A stretch of DNA of 41,229 bases from an uncultured Clostridia bacterium (GCA_947367115.1 CANBCW010000011.1:1-41229); one strand, 5' to 3'. Shown: positions 31,026 through 40,280, counted from the first letter of the stretch. The notes: generated from the letters alone by a model not told the origin. Program-made: numbers and translations.

Positions 31026-31664
31026 TCAATTGTCCATTTCTTTGATGCGGGGGATAAATTCCGGGTCAAACTTGCTGATCAGCTCTTTCTGGATCGTATT
31101 GACCCGATCATGCTTCACGGAAGACAGCTTTACGTCCATCAGATCCGCGTACGAACGCATGTCATAATACAGAACCAGCGGAACAATGACTGAGGAATAC
31201 TGATGAGAACTGGAATATACCATATATTCATCCTGAAAATTCCGAACCGTCAGTTCCTTATCGACAATCGCAATCAGCTTTTCTTCCTCGTAAATGCACA
31301 GGTACAGCCCCTTCTTACCAAAACCAACTTCATACAGGTAATACGTTGTGCCGCCAATCGTCAGGAACGTATAAGCGTAGGACTGCAAAAATCCCTTCAT
31401 TCTCTTGTTCTGTGTCATGATCTTCCCTTGCAGCTGCCCCTTCATGAACAGCTTGAAGCTGTGCTTTTCGAGCAAGGAATCTCCAAACCGCAGATCGTCA
31501 GGATTGTAATATAGGTGCTGATCCTCCTGATCGGGATATTCCAAATAAATATTGAACGCGCCCTTTTCAAAGGGGGCCTTTGCAACGCAAACGCACTTCC
31601 CTTTACAGTCGGCGATCCACACCATATCAAAATTGGTTCTAACCTGTGAAATTGAGAAAATCAT
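31026..31664 (-). CDS. Protein of unknown function in the T7SS-like locus
   Basis: A 212-residue soluble protein I do not recognise. It is rich in beta-strand patterns and Tyr/Phe (YTFLTIGGTTYYLYEVGFG, KKGLYLCIYEEEKLIAIVDKE). The alternating strands and a late hydrophobic helix (VIVPLVLYYDMRSYADLM) recall LURP-one/Tubby-like folds, but this is weak. It starts behind AAGGAG and is within 20 nt of both neighbours, so it belongs to the operon. Confidence 0.75.
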   Translation of the reverse strand: MIFSISQVRTNFDMVWIADCKGKCVCVAKAPFEKGAFNIYLEYPDQEDQHLYYNPDDLRFGDSLLEKHSFKLFMKGQLQGKIMTQNKRMKGFLQSYAYTFLTIGGTTYYLYEVGFGKKGLYLCIYEEEKLIAIVDKELTVRNFQDEYMVYSSSHQYSSVIVPLVLYYDMRSYADLMDVKLSSVKHDRVNTIQKELISKFDPEFIPRIKEMDN

Positions 31665-31675
31665 AAATGGGCTCC

Positions 31676-33979
31676 TTATTCGGAATCAGAAACATAAACC
31701 GCACACACAGCAACCTGCTTCCCATCCTTTGACTTCGCGGTAATCGTGGCAGAACCGGAGCTTACAGCCTTCACAATGCCATTGGATACCGTGACGACAG
31801 CAGAATCGGAAGTTGTCCATGTGAAATCCGCTTCAGAATAACCATCCGGATAGGTTATATCAATTGTTTCCGTATCGCCTACATTCAGGTTGAGATAGAA
31901 CGAGGAAATAGAAACACCGCTGGAGCCGGAACCACCGGAACCCGTAGTCTCATCGGTTGTCCCACTCTGTGACCCCTGTATATCTTCCGGGCGTTTCGCG
32001 ATTGTCTCCGCATCTTCCCACAAAATATACGTCTTTTCCGGGAGAATATCAAAGGACGCTGCCTGTTTCTTTCCGATAATGTTCACCTTAAACTTGAAAT
32101 TCAGCTTATTGGCCAAGGTCTTATTATCATAACCAATCGAGAGTTTCACAATTGGCGCATATCCCTTTATTCCGTATTTAAATGTTGTCGATCGGTGAAT
32201 CTCCAACGCTTCATCCGTTTCCGTATAAGTTGTATCGAGGCTGATCCCCACGCTTCCCTCGATCAAAATACCGGCGGTAACCTTAACATCAATGATCTTG
32301 ATACCGGCAATCTTAATCATTGCCTGGATGCCAGTTCCCGCCTCAAAGGATGCGGATACTGCCACACTGAGGCTTGCGTCCTTCGTAGTCGTCTTCTTGG
32401 ACTTGCCGTTCTTAAACTCCGTCTTGCAGTTGTTGGAAACCTCAGCCTTGATGGCCAGCTCACCGTTGACCTCCATGTACAGGATCAGTTTCACTTCTAC
32501 AGTACCGATGCCGCCAATGGAAACCGGCACAGAGCAGATCGACAGTTCCTCAGTAATCGATCCCTTCAAGCTCAAGCCAAGTTCAACCGCGCAATTTGTT
32601 TCCAGGGTAAACTTTTCAATACCAGTGGGGATACCGGTATCCACGCCCAGAATTTTCTGTGTTTTCAGCTTCAGCTCCGGAACCAGATACAGATCCTTGA
32701 TAGAAACCGTTCCGGTAACCTCATATCCCCCCTTAAACATATTGGTAATATTGGGCACCTTCTCGGTTCCATCGGCATTCTGATACTTGCTCAGTTCCTC
32801 TTTCAGCTGCTCAGCGCTGATAATACCGTCCTTGTATTCCTGAATGGCCTGCTCGTTGCTGTACGCGTCTTTTCCGAAGAGGGTCTTATCCGGGAACACG
32901 GAGGTTTTGTTGAACAACTCTCCCAAACCGGGACTGGCCGTTCCGGCGTTTTCACCGGTCAGAAGCTGTGACATCGTTGCGGATGCCTCACCAAACGCGG
33001 GTGTAAAGCCCACGGTGCCCTTTGTAAAGTTGACCGACACAGTAAAGGACAGTCCAGTCTTGTCGCTGGCCACCGGCGTAACGTTCGCGTTGGATTTCCC
33101 GGAGCCGCTTAACAGCTTGACACCATAGCTGCCTTCTCCGCCTGAAACATTTCCCGCACCGGATGTAACAATGGTCACGCCATCAGAAGGAACAATATCC
33201 TCCAGCTCGGGAACGACCACATCCGCGTACTCTACTTCATCAAACACCTCGTGCAGCTCAGGCGTAACCGTCTGGACAGTGTATGTACCATCTCCGTTAT
33301 CCGAAACAGATTCTACTTTGATCGCCACACCATTGGTGTCATCCTTGGTGGCAGGCGCAATCAGAACATCTCCGACCTGCGGCACCATTTCACTGATCAC
33401 ATATTCATCATCACTCACGCGAGAGATGTTATCTTCTTCTCTTAAATCGGTCACCTGATCATTTATGACCGTATATTCAATGGGCTCGATCTTCTCATTC
33501 AGATACGCAAACTGGGCATTGGACAGTATCGTCACGCACGCATCAGCAGTCGCCCAATCATTGAAATCAGTGGAGCTGTCTACAATACCGTTCTTAACGG
33601 CGTAATCCAGCGCCTTCTTTACATCGTTCTTGCCCTCATACCCGGAAATATCGGATCCAATGGCAAACACCGCCGTCGATACTACGAACTCCAGGTTTGC
33701 CGCACCATCCTTGTCCAAAGCACCGGACAGATTGGACAGTACGCCCCACTCATAGCTGGCCTGTACCGAAGTAAATGCTTCATCACTTTCCGTTACATCA
33801 GAAAAATAAGGCTTACTGCTGGTGTATTCGTCCAGGCCAAAGGACTGTGCCAGCATATCGATCCAGGCGATACGAGTAACACTATTCTCATCCTCAAAAC
33901 GGAAATGTCCGTCAGAACAGCCTGAAAAAACGCCCAGAAGTGAAGCAACCAGAAGAATAACTGCTATAACTCTCTTCAT
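31676..33979 (-). CDS. Large secreted lipoprotein with SLH-like and Big_2 regions
   Basis: A 767-residue protein. It begins with a lipoprotein signal (MKRVIAVILLVASLLGVFSGC; Cys21 is the probable lipidation site, though Phe at -3 is unusual). Residues of about 30-130 resemble SLH-type repeats (VTRIAWIDMLAQSFGL ... YFSDVTESDEAF). A central region of beta-strand-rich repeats has no family I recognise. A Gly/Ser-rich linker leads to a C-terminal Big_2 domain (YLNLNVGDTETIDITYPDG...). It should be anchored on the outer face of the membrane. Its place after the WXG100 genes suggests an extracellular part of the system. Start chosen for GAGGGGGAA and the signal peptide. Confidence 0.85.
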   Translation of the reverse strand: MKRVIAVILLVASLLGVFSGCSDGHFRFEDENSVTRIAWIDMLAQSFGLDEYTSSKPYFSDVTESDEAFTSVQASYEWGVLSNLSGALDKDGAANLEFVVSTAVFAIGSDISGYEGKNDVKKALDYAVKNGIVDSSTDFNDWATADACVTILSNAQFAYLNEKIEPIEYTVINDQVTDLREEDNISRVSDDEYVISEMVPQVGDVLIAPATKDDTNGVAIKVESVSDNGDGTYTVQTVTPELHEVFDEVEYADVVVPELEDIVPSDGVTIVTSGAGNVSGGEGSYGVKLLSGSGKSNANVTPVASDKTGLSFTVSVNFTKGTVGFTPAFGEASATMSQLLTGENAGTASPGLGELFNKTSVFPDKTLFGKDAYSNEQAIQEYKDGIISAEQLKEELSKYQNADGTEKVPNITNMFKGGYEVTGTVSIKDLYLVPELKLKTQKILGVDTGIPTGIEKFTLETNCAVELGLSLKGSITEELSICSVPVSIGGIGTVEVKLILYMEVNGELAIKAEVSNNCKTEFKNGKSKKTTTKDASLSVAVSASFEAGTGIQAMIKIAGIKIIDVKVTAGILIEGSVGISLDTTYTETDEALEIHRSTTFKYGIKGYAPIVKLSIGYDNKTLANKLNFKFKVNIIGKKQAASFDILPEKTYILWEDAETIAKRPEDIQGSQSGTTDETTGSGGSGSSGVSISSFYLNLNVGDTETIDITYPDGYSEADFTWTTSDSAVVTVSNGIVKAVSSGSATITAKSKDGKQVAVCAVYVSDSE

Positions 33980-34021
33980 ATGGGTTCCCCCTCTATACTC
34001 CAAAAATGGTAGAATTCTATA

Positions 34022-34060
34022 TTTGGCAGGTGAATGCGGGTCCCACACCCACCTGCCAAA
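34022..34060 (-). promoter_or_regulatory. Intercistronic hairpin between WXG100 and lipoprotein genes
   Basis: TTTGGCAGGTG (11 nt) pairs with CACCTGCCAAA across a 17-nt loop that itself contains GGGACCC. No T-run follows on the minus strand. It probably stabilises the upstream essC-WXG100 message or attenuates read-through, keeping WXG100 levels above those of downstream genes. Confidence 0.65.
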
Positions 34061-34069
34061 ACAGTCCAA

Positions 34070-34369
34070 TTATTTAAACTGATTTGCGTTATTCTGAATA
34101 GCAGACTCGGTGGACTCGTAGCTCTGAGCAGTATTCACAAGGAATTTTGCATAGGACTCGACCACATTCTTGCACTCTTCAAAGCGAGGCTTCAGCGCAT
34201 TCATCGCTGCACGAATATCGGTAGCAGCATCACTCTTCCAGGAAGCCTCCAGATCGTTCATGTTCTTGTTGATGTCGTTCAGCTTAGAATCCATGGTGCT
34301 GTTGATATCACGAACCTTCTGAGCGGTATCCAGCAGTACCTGAGTTGAAATCTTGATAGAATCAGACAT
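34070..34369 (-). CDS. WXG100 family protein (EsxA-like)
   Basis: A 99-residue helix-turn-helix protein with the turn LEASWKSDAATDIRAAM (W-K-S at about residues 43-45). The second helix runs to VVESYAKFLVNTAQSYESTESAI, containing Y-x-x-x-E. Length and layout are typical of Esx proteins secreted as dimers. It lies 12 nt after a second WXG100 gene and just downstream of the YukD-like gene, as in T7SSb loci. Confidence 0.92.
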   Translation of the reverse strand: MSDSIKISTQVLLDTAQKVRDINSTMDSKLNDINKNMNDLEASWKSDAATDIRAAMNALKPRFEECKNVVESYAKFLVNTAQSYESTESAIQNNANQFK

Positions 34370-34381
34370 ATTTCTTCCTCC

Positions 34382-34684
34382 TTAGTTAGCCAGTTTTTTG
34401 GCTTCGGTGACAACAGTACTCTGGGTATCCCGATAAGCCTTCGCGCTCTTTCTCAGGAAATCTGCATAGTTCAGCATCAGCTGATACATCTTCTGCAGAT
34501 CGTCCTTAAAGCCCGCGATCTGATTGGTGAACGCGGCGTTGTCAGCACCACTCCATGTAGATGCCATGTTACTGGTCTCGGTGTACAGCTGCTCATACTG
34601 CGTCTTGTAATCACCGGCCAGGCTCTCGATGCGTCCGGCAGCCGACTCCAGCTGCTCAGGGGTTACCTGAATGTTTCTTGCCAT
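34382..34684 (-). CDS. WXG100 family protein
   Basis: A 100-residue protein with the classic turn MASTWSGADNAAF (W-S-G near residues 44-46) and long flanking helices. The beginning MARNIQVTPEQLESAAGRIESLAG is the usual Esx N-terminus. Near the C-terminus is YADFLRKSAKAYRDTQ, with Y-x-x-x-Q/T rather than a clear Y-x-x-x-D/E signal. It is probably the heterodimer partner or a co-substrate of the product at 34070-34369. Confidence 0.93.
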   Translation of the reverse strand: MARNIQVTPEQLESAAGRIESLAGDYKTQYEQLYTETSNMASTWSGADNAAFTNQIAGFKDDLQKMYQLMLNYADFLRKSAKAYRDTQSTVVTEAKKLAN

Positions 34685-34706
34685 TTTTTTACCCTCCGTT
34701 TAATGA

Positions 34707-34958
34707 TTATATTAACATCAGTTTCGAGCCATTACAAATATTCAGCTCATAAACCGACATGTTAATATCAAGAATTTTGCCGTCATCCCGGCGGCAGAGC
34801 ACCGTGTCATCATCTGCCACAAAGCAGTGGTCGGACAGATCCGAAATTGCCTTCTTCAGCAGAGTCAGCACCTCACAAATGCTCAGATGCAGAGGCAGGA
34901 ACATGTCAAAGGAACGGTCCAGCACAGGAACGAATACCTCTACCAAAACCTTATCCAT
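34707..34958 (-). CDS. YukD/EsaB-like ubiquitin-fold protein
   Basis: An 83-residue protein that begins VLVEVFVPVLDRSFDMFLPLHLSI and ends NMSVYELNICNGSKLMLI. This is the pattern of the ubiquitin-like YukD/EsaB family, a cytosolic accessory of type VIIb secretion that acts with the EssC/YukBA ATPase. It begins one nucleotide after the essC stop (TGATATG), so expression is coupled. In B. subtilis and S. aureus this gene also adjoins Esx and ATPase genes. Confidence 0.85.
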   Translation of the reverse strand: MDKVLVEVFVPVLDRSFDMFLPLHLSICEVLTLLKKAISDLSDHCFVADDDTVLCRRDDGKILDINMSVYELNICNGSKLMLI

Positions 34959-34959
34959 A

Positions 34960-37900
34960 TCAACACACCTCCTCAGAAGATTTTCCGGACAGCACCTTCA
35001 GACGTGCAGCCCGATTCTTGGAAATCAGATAGCCATACTCGTTGCCAATTTCCTCATAAAGATCGTTGGTCAGCTTACCAATCTTAAGCAGATACTGATC
35101 CGCGACACCGTCGCCGATCCACAATCCCTCCGCGCCTGCAATGTACCGCTTGTACCATTCCTCATAAGCAAAGCTATTGAGCTGTGCCAGCGATTCTATG
35201 ATCACGAAGCGGAGCTTATAAATGCTCTCTGCTTTGGCAATCAGCAATCCGAGCTTTTCCTTTCCGTCATTGCTGAGACGCTCGAAAAGTTTTTTGATGC
35301 CGCAGATCACATAAACCCGCTCCTCGCATTCATCCAGTACGGAGGGATCCAATCCAGCATCCTTGTAGTCATTGTTGCGCTTGACCATTTCGGCAAACAG
35401 GTTCCGAACAAACTCCTCAAAGTCACCTGCCACCCGCTCACAGCCAGTGCCTTCATATGGCAGATACTGTTCCATATCCAGCACAACAGTCTTAACCGAG
35501 GCCGAAAGAACCTCAATCAAACCCGCCGCGAACTCTGCCGTATCCGCAGCATCCTGTGCCACGACAGGCAGCGCAACCTTGCTGCTCAGATTGACCGTAA
35601 CGATTTCCAAAGAGTTCTTCGCAACACCTACAGGCACACTGACAGTACCATCCATTGCGGCGCGGACATAGTCCAAAGAAACCACCTTCGGCAGCACCGG
35701 GATACGCCGCGCATAGCTATGTGCATTTGCATTCAGATCCCGGCAGAACTCACGCAGGTATTCCTGCTGATCTGCGGTATCCGCGCAGTAGGCAGTCTGG
35801 AATTCATAAACACGATCCAGCGCCACAAGGCCGCGACCCTTACACTTGGTGGGGATCAGGCCATCGGTCTTACCAACTACCACAGGGTAATCCGTAGGAT
35901 CATTAAGCTGCATGGTCAATACCATTTTGAAGTTCTGCTGGGTCTTGTAGCGCACATCATTGATACTGCTGGCAGATGCAGCAAAATAAATGCCATACTT
36001 CACACCGTCCCGCGTCAGCATAGTAAACGGCTCCAGCAGTTCCTCGGCCAGCTCCATAAATCCGGCAATATTATTCAATACTACCACAATATTGGGCACT
36101 GTTTTTCCGCTGCGGCGGCAATAACTGCTGTGGTCGCCGCCGAAGTCTGAGAAGAGGCTCTTTCTGCGATCCATTTCCTCCTGAAGCATTTTCAGAAGAT
36201 TGACCAGCTTCTCCTCCTCGGAGGATGTGACCACACCGCCCACCTGAGGTGCTTTTTCGAATACCTTCAGTGTCTCGGAACCAAAGTCCATGATGTACAG
36301 GTTCAGCTCCTCGCTGCTGTGGTTTTTCAGCAGTGAATAACACAGAGATGTCAGGAAGGTTGTCTTACCGTTTCCGGTCGCACCGTAGACCAGGCAATTC
36401 CCCTCCTGTGTGAACGGCACGGTCAAAACACCCTGCTTCTGATTAAACGGATCATCAAACTCACCCACCACAGGGTTCAAAGCCATACCGGCGGAACGGA
36501 AACCGTACTTTTGCTCCAGCGCCTCAATATAGATCTTCTCAGCGATTGGCGGCAGCCACAGGGAGCGAACGGAAATATTCTCCTCTGCGGCCAGTGCGGA
36601 AAGATAGTTGACGATAGAAACGATCTGCTTGATCTTGGGGCCTGTAGACTTTTTCTTATCAGGCTTGACAGACATGATCACATGTCCCAGATTATCCACG
36701 ATCTGAATGGAACTGTCCGCGGATTTCTCCACCGTATCAGACGGCAAATACTCCGCGCCGCACCATGCGGACTGACCCAAAGCAAACAACTCGTTGAAAC
36801 CGACCTGCAGATAGAACCGGCCTGTCTGGGAAAGCTCCGCTGCGTCAGGGCATTTGATCATATCCTGACTGTCCGATTTCTCCTGCACCTTCAGACAGAC
36901 ACGGAATTTACTGTTACTCCAAATCTGGTCATCCACAACGCCGCTGGGCTTCTGCGTCGCCAGGATCAAGTGAACACCCAGGCTTCGTCCGATACGGGCA
37001 GCACTGATCAACTGCTCCATAAACTCAGGCTGCTGCTGCTTCAGTTCGGCAAACTCATCCGAAATAATGAACAGATGCGGCACAGGCTCCTTAACAACTT
37101 TATCCCGGTACAATTGCTGATACTTGTAGATATCCATTGTACCCTCATTGGATACCCTTCTGGCCTCGTTAAAGATCGCCTGTCTGCGGCGAAGCTCACT
37201 CTGAATAGAGATCAGTGAACGCTTTACCGCTGCACCGTCCAGATTGGTGATCGTGCCTGCCAGATGCGGCAGCTTCACACCCTTTTCCGCATCCTCAAAC
37301 GCACCAGTCAGGCCGCCGCCCTTGTAATCGATGAGGATGAACGCCACCTCATCCGGGTGATAATTCACCGCCAGAGACAGGATGTATGTAATGATAAATT
37401 CCGACTTGCCGGAACCGGTCATACCGGCAACCAGACCATGAGGGCCATGGTACTTCTCATGCAGATCCAGCAGGAACGGCTCGCCTTGGGTATCCACGCC
37501 AATGGGAGTCTGCAGTGTTTTCGTAGGATTGTTCTCTTTCCACCGTGTCAATGGGTTCAGATGCTCGATTTTTCCTACATTGAACATCTCGAGGAATGTC
37601 AGCATATTCGGCAGCGCGTAGCTCTGATCCGAAATATCCAACTCAATATTGGCAATGGATTTCGCCAGGCTTTCCATCATACCAATGTTCAGATCATCCG
37701 CGGTAAAGGTGATTCCTCTGCCGGTTGTATCATCCCGATCATAAACACGAGGTTGATCCCGATCCACATGGATCACCAGCTTGGCCTCCTTCGGAAGATC
37801 CTTCAATTCCTGGGCAGCCTGAATCACGGTACAGCCACAGTTGTTGGTATATTTCAACAATTGCCGCAGGGCGTCGCACTTTTCACTGAGCCTCTTGCTG

Positions 37901-39540
37901 GTGGAGATGATCAGAAAATACGGCGGCACCTGCGTATAACTCCGGTTAGAAATGTCACCGCGAGCCAGGATTTCCTTTTCGATATAGGAAGACAATGCCT
38001 TGACCTCATCGGCTCCGGAAGCCAGATACCGCTCCGACTTCTCATCATTCCAGAAATGAGGGATACAGCGGACAAAATCCCATTTGTGAACGTCTGTCTC
38101 ATCCGTGATCAGCATGATTTTCAGTTCGTCATAGCTGTGAAGGGCAATGGCCTGCAGAAGCATGGATTTCAGCATTTTTTCCGTCTGCTGAACACCACCA
38201 TAGAGTCCAACCGCTTTATTGTCGGTCAGCGAAACACTGATAGGAACATTGGAAACCAGCTTTGGCTCCGTTCCCAGCGACACCATAGCGTCCTGAAGAT
38301 TATCGTCCTCCATGGTGAATTTCTTGGGTGCGCATTTAACGTCTGCCTCCAGCGGCACATTCCCCACGCCAAGACGCAGCTTCAGGAAATCACTTTGTCC
38401 AATCACACGCTCCCAAAGGCTGGGCTTGCGACCTGCGATACGGGCAGCGCATTCATCAAGACCAACAAGATTTTCCTGCATGATCTCACTCTGCTCTTTG
38501 CATTTTCGGCGAATCTGATCCCGAACCTGCTCCAAATATGCCATGTACTTATCCTGGCGCTTCTTTTCGGCGGCGATCCGCTGTTTTCCCTCGTAACGCT
38601 TGGTCAGAACCGGCCACAAAATCGTGCCGAGCAGCATACTGACGGACATGATCAGCGTAGGAAGCGCCTGAGAAAACTCACCGCCGTTTGCCATCACGTT
38701 GCTCACCGTCAGGAAACCGGTGCTTAACGAGGTCATTCCCATCGTTATGGACGGCCCCAGCATCAGTGCAAGGGGCACCGTATCCAGCTTCTGTGCCTGA
38801 GGCGGCGGATCAATCGTGATCTCAGCAGATGTCACCTCACGGTAGAACCGGGGCGAACGGTAAAAATACTTCTTATCGCCGATCTCAACCTCGTCAAGCT
38901 CGGCCTTCGGCCGCTGTGCGGCAAAGGGATGCAGCGTTGCAGAATTCAGAATAACCTTGTTATCCGGGTTATTCATGGCAATATAGTTATCACCGATCAC
39001 GATCCGCAGACCCATGATATAGATGCAATCACCGGCACTCAGTGACTTACTATGGACGCGTTCACCATTGACGTACGTGCCGTTCGTACTCCCAACGTCT
39101 TCAATTGTCCAATTCTTTCCGGTAAATGTAAGCTTCGCATGCTTACTGGACACATATTTGTTGTCGAAGCAAAAATGATTGCCGCTCGTACGCCCAATCA
39201 AATAGGAATCCGGCCCCTTCGCCACCAATTTACGGAACGAAAGGCGGCTCTCATCCGCATCATCTGCATAGAGGATCACACGTTCCGAAGATCCGCCGAT
39301 CTGAAGATTGATCAGGCTCTGTGATTGAAGCGCCACACTCTTCTGACGGTTTCCGGCGGAATCTAAAATACTGACACGCTTATTGCTTTTTACGATCCAC
39401 TGGTCGCTGGCCGCTTCAATACTGATGAGCTGGCGAGTGTCACCGTTTTCATCCAGATCCGTTACCCAAAACTGCCCTTTAATCTTTCCCGGAAGAGACA
39501 AACTGAACATTTGCTTCGACTTGATCAGATTAATAATCAT
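34960..39540 (-). CDS. essC: EssC/YukBA-type FHA-FtsK/SpoIIIE secretion ATPase
   Basis: A 1526-residue motor ATPase of type VIIb secretion. An FHA domain lies at about 110-190 (YLIGRTSGN, SSKHAKL, STNGTYVNGE); a second, weaker one may occupy 1-95. Two membrane helices follow (about 255-275, 292-312). The first ATPase domain has GMTGSGKS (about 705-712), ILIDYKGGG and LFIISDEFAEL. The second has GATGNGKT (about 1051-1058). The C-terminal third domain lacks a Walker A. It would energise export of WXG100 proteins. The ATG at 39540 follows GAGAGG and gives the usual MIINLI... beginning; the upstream open frame lies in the promoter leader. First gene of the operon. Confidence 0.95.
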   Translation of the reverse strand: MIINLIKSKQMFSLSLPGKIKGQFWVTDLDENGDTRQLISIEAASDQWIVKSNKRVSILDSAGNRQKSVALQSQSLINLQIGGSSERVILYADDADESRLSFRKLVAKGPDSYLIGRTSGNHFCFDNKYVSSKHAKLTFTGKNWTIEDVGSTNGTYVNGERVHSKSLSAGDCIYIMGLRIVIGDNYIAMNNPDNKVILNSATLHPFAAQRPKAELDEVEIGDKKYFYRSPRFYREVTSAEITIDPPPQAQKLDTVPLALMLGPSITMGMTSLSTGFLTVSNVMANGGEFSQALPTLIMSVSMLLGTILWPVLTKRYEGKQRIAAEKKRQDKYMAYLEQVRDQIRRKCKEQSEIMQENLVGLDECAARIAGRKPSLWERVIGQSDFLKLRLGVGNVPLEADVKCAPKKFTMEDDNLQDAMVSLGTEPKLVSNVPISVSLTDNKAVGLYGGVQQTEKMLKSMLLQAIALHSYDELKIMLITDETDVHKWDFVRCIPHFWNDEKSERYLASGADEVKALSSYIEKEILARGDISNRSYTQVPPYFLIISTSKRLSEKCDALRQLLKYTNNCGCTVIQAAQELKDLPKEAKLVIHVDRDQPRVYDRDDTTGRGITFTADDLNIGMMESLAKSIANIELDISDQSYALPNMLTFLEMFNVGKIEHLNPLTRWKENNPTKTLQTPIGVDTQGEPFLLDLHEKYHGPHGLVAGMTGSGKSEFIITYILSLAVNYHPDEVAFILIDYKGGGLTGAFEDAEKGVKLPHLAGTITNLDGAAVKRSLISIQSELRRRQAIFNEARRVSNEGTMDIYKYQQLYRDKVVKEPVPHLFIISDEFAELKQQQPEFMEQLISAARIGRSLGVHLILATQKPSGVVDDQIWSNSKFRVCLKVQEKSDSQDMIKCPDAAELSQTGRFYLQVGFNELFALGQSAWCGAEYLPSDTVEKSADSSIQIVDNLGHVIMSVKPDKKKSTGPKIKQIVSIVNYLSALAAEENISVRSLWLPPIAEKIYIEALEQKYGFRSAGMALNPVVGEFDDPFNQKQGVLTVPFTQEGNCLVYGATGNGKTTFLTSLCYSLLKNHSSEELNLYIMDFGSETLKVFEKAPQVGGVVTSSEEEKLVNLLKMLQEEMDRRKSLFSDFGGDHSSYCRRSGKTVPNIVVVLNNIAGFMELAEELLEPFTMLTRDGVKYGIYFAASASSINDVRYKTQQNFKMVLTMQLNDPTDYPVVVGKTDGLIPTKCKGRGLVALDRVYEFQTAYCADTADQQEYLREFCRDLNANAHSYARRIPVLPKVVSLDYVRAAMDGTVSVPVGVAKNSLEIVTVNLSSKVALPVVAQDAADTAEFAAGLIEVLSASVKTVVLDMEQYLPYEGTGCERVAGDFEEFVRNLFAEMVKRNNDYKDAGLDPSVLDECEERVYVICGIKKLFERLSNDGKEKLGLLIAKAESIYKLRFVIIESLAQLNSFAYEEWYKRYIAGAEGLWIGDGVADQYLLKIGKLTNDLYEEIGNEYGYLISKNRAARLKVLSGKSSEEVC

Positions 39541-39624
39541 ACGCGGTATCCTCTCATGGTAAAATTTTGTCTGCATTGTACCAATACAACAAAAGAATGC
39601 ATAACTCTCCACCTTATTTTTAAT

Positions 39625-39653
39625 AATATAACACAATGTAAAATATATGTCAA
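39625..39653 (-). promoter_or_regulatory. Consensus promoter of the T7SS-like operon
   Basis: Minus strand perfect TTGACA (39648-39653), 17-nt spacer and TATATT (39625-39630), in an A/T-rich stretch 85 nt upstream of the essC start. No other strong promoter was found before 20944, so it may drive the entire locus of 16 genes. Confidence 0.88.
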
Positions 39654-39692
39654 TTCTGTGAACAACAAGATTCGACCAACCGTGATGATAAC

Positions 39693-39723
39693 AAAAATGA
39701 AGACGCACCGAAGGTACGTCTTC
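39693..39723 (-). terminator. Terminator of the XRE regulator gene
   Basis: GAAGACG-T-ACC/GGT-G-CGTCTTC with a short loop, followed by ATTTTTG on the minus strand. The stop codon of the XRE gene lies at its edge. It separates the XRE operon from the T7SS promoter. Confidence 0.85.
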
Positions 39724-39931
39724 ACTCAAAATAGAAAAGATCCTCAAACTTTTTATCCAGCGCAATGCAGATGATCAATGCCAGCTTGGCCGTTGGATTG
39801 AACTGCCCCGTTTCAATGGAGCTGATGGTGTTCCGGGACACACCCACGATCACCGCAAGCTGCCCCTGAGACAGCCCTGCCGCACTCCGCGCATCTTTCA
39901 GGCGGTTTTTTAGAGTCAGTTTGTTATCCAT
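39722..39931 (-). CDS. Small XRE-family transcriptional regulator
   Basis: A 69-residue single-domain helix-turn-helix protein (LKDARSAAGLSQGQLAVIVGVSRNTISSIETGQFNPTAKLAL, read in parts; recognition helix near VSRNTIS). It ends KKFEDLFYFE, typical of the small Firmicutes regulators of this class. It starts 1 nt after the stop of the membrane protein gene. It probably represses its own operon through the ACTTGG sites in the promoter. Confidence 0.92.
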   Translation of the reverse strand: MDNKLTLKNRLKDARSAAGLSQGQLAVIVGVSRNTISSIETGQFNPTAKLALIICIALDKKFEDLFYFE

Positions 39932-39932
39932 A

Positions 39933-40259
39933 TCAACACAGGCACCGAATGAACAAAACACTGTAAGCGATAAAAATTGGTGTCCACAGGATTGCCATGA
40001 TCCAATGCTGAGATTTCTTCAGTCGAAGCGCCAAAATCCAACATTCGACGGCCTTCATACCAGTATAGATCAGCATGCATGTATACGTAACAAGAGTAAG
40101 ATCGTCGGAAAGAATGGACACCAAAAACATTTCCAACGCGCAAATCAGTATGCCAACAGCATGGGCTATCTGGATGGCTTTCAGTTTGATCTGAAGCTCC
40201 CTTTCGTCCCCCGCCGCATTCTCACTTCGGCTTTTCGCCAAAATTTCATCTCTGTTCAT
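39933..40259 (-). CDS. DUF6442-like small membrane protein
   Basis: A 108-residue protein with a charged N-terminus (NRDEILAKSRSENAAGDERE) and three hydrophobic segments (AHAVGILICALEMFLVSIL; LVTYTCMLIYTGMKAVECWIL; WIMAILWTPIFIAYSVLFI). The N-terminal pattern is that of a family found next to small XRE regulators in Firmicutes (DUF6442 as I recall). Function unknown. GGAGG precedes the ATG at 40259; the gene is the first of the two-gene operon. Confidence 0.8.
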   Translation of the reverse strand: MNRDEILAKSRSENAAGDERELQIKLKAIQIAHAVGILICALEMFLVSILSDDLTLVTYTCMLIYTGMKAVECWILALRLKKSQHWIMAILWTPIFIAYSVLFIRCLC

Positions 40260-40280
40260 GACAGATACCTCCACTTATCG

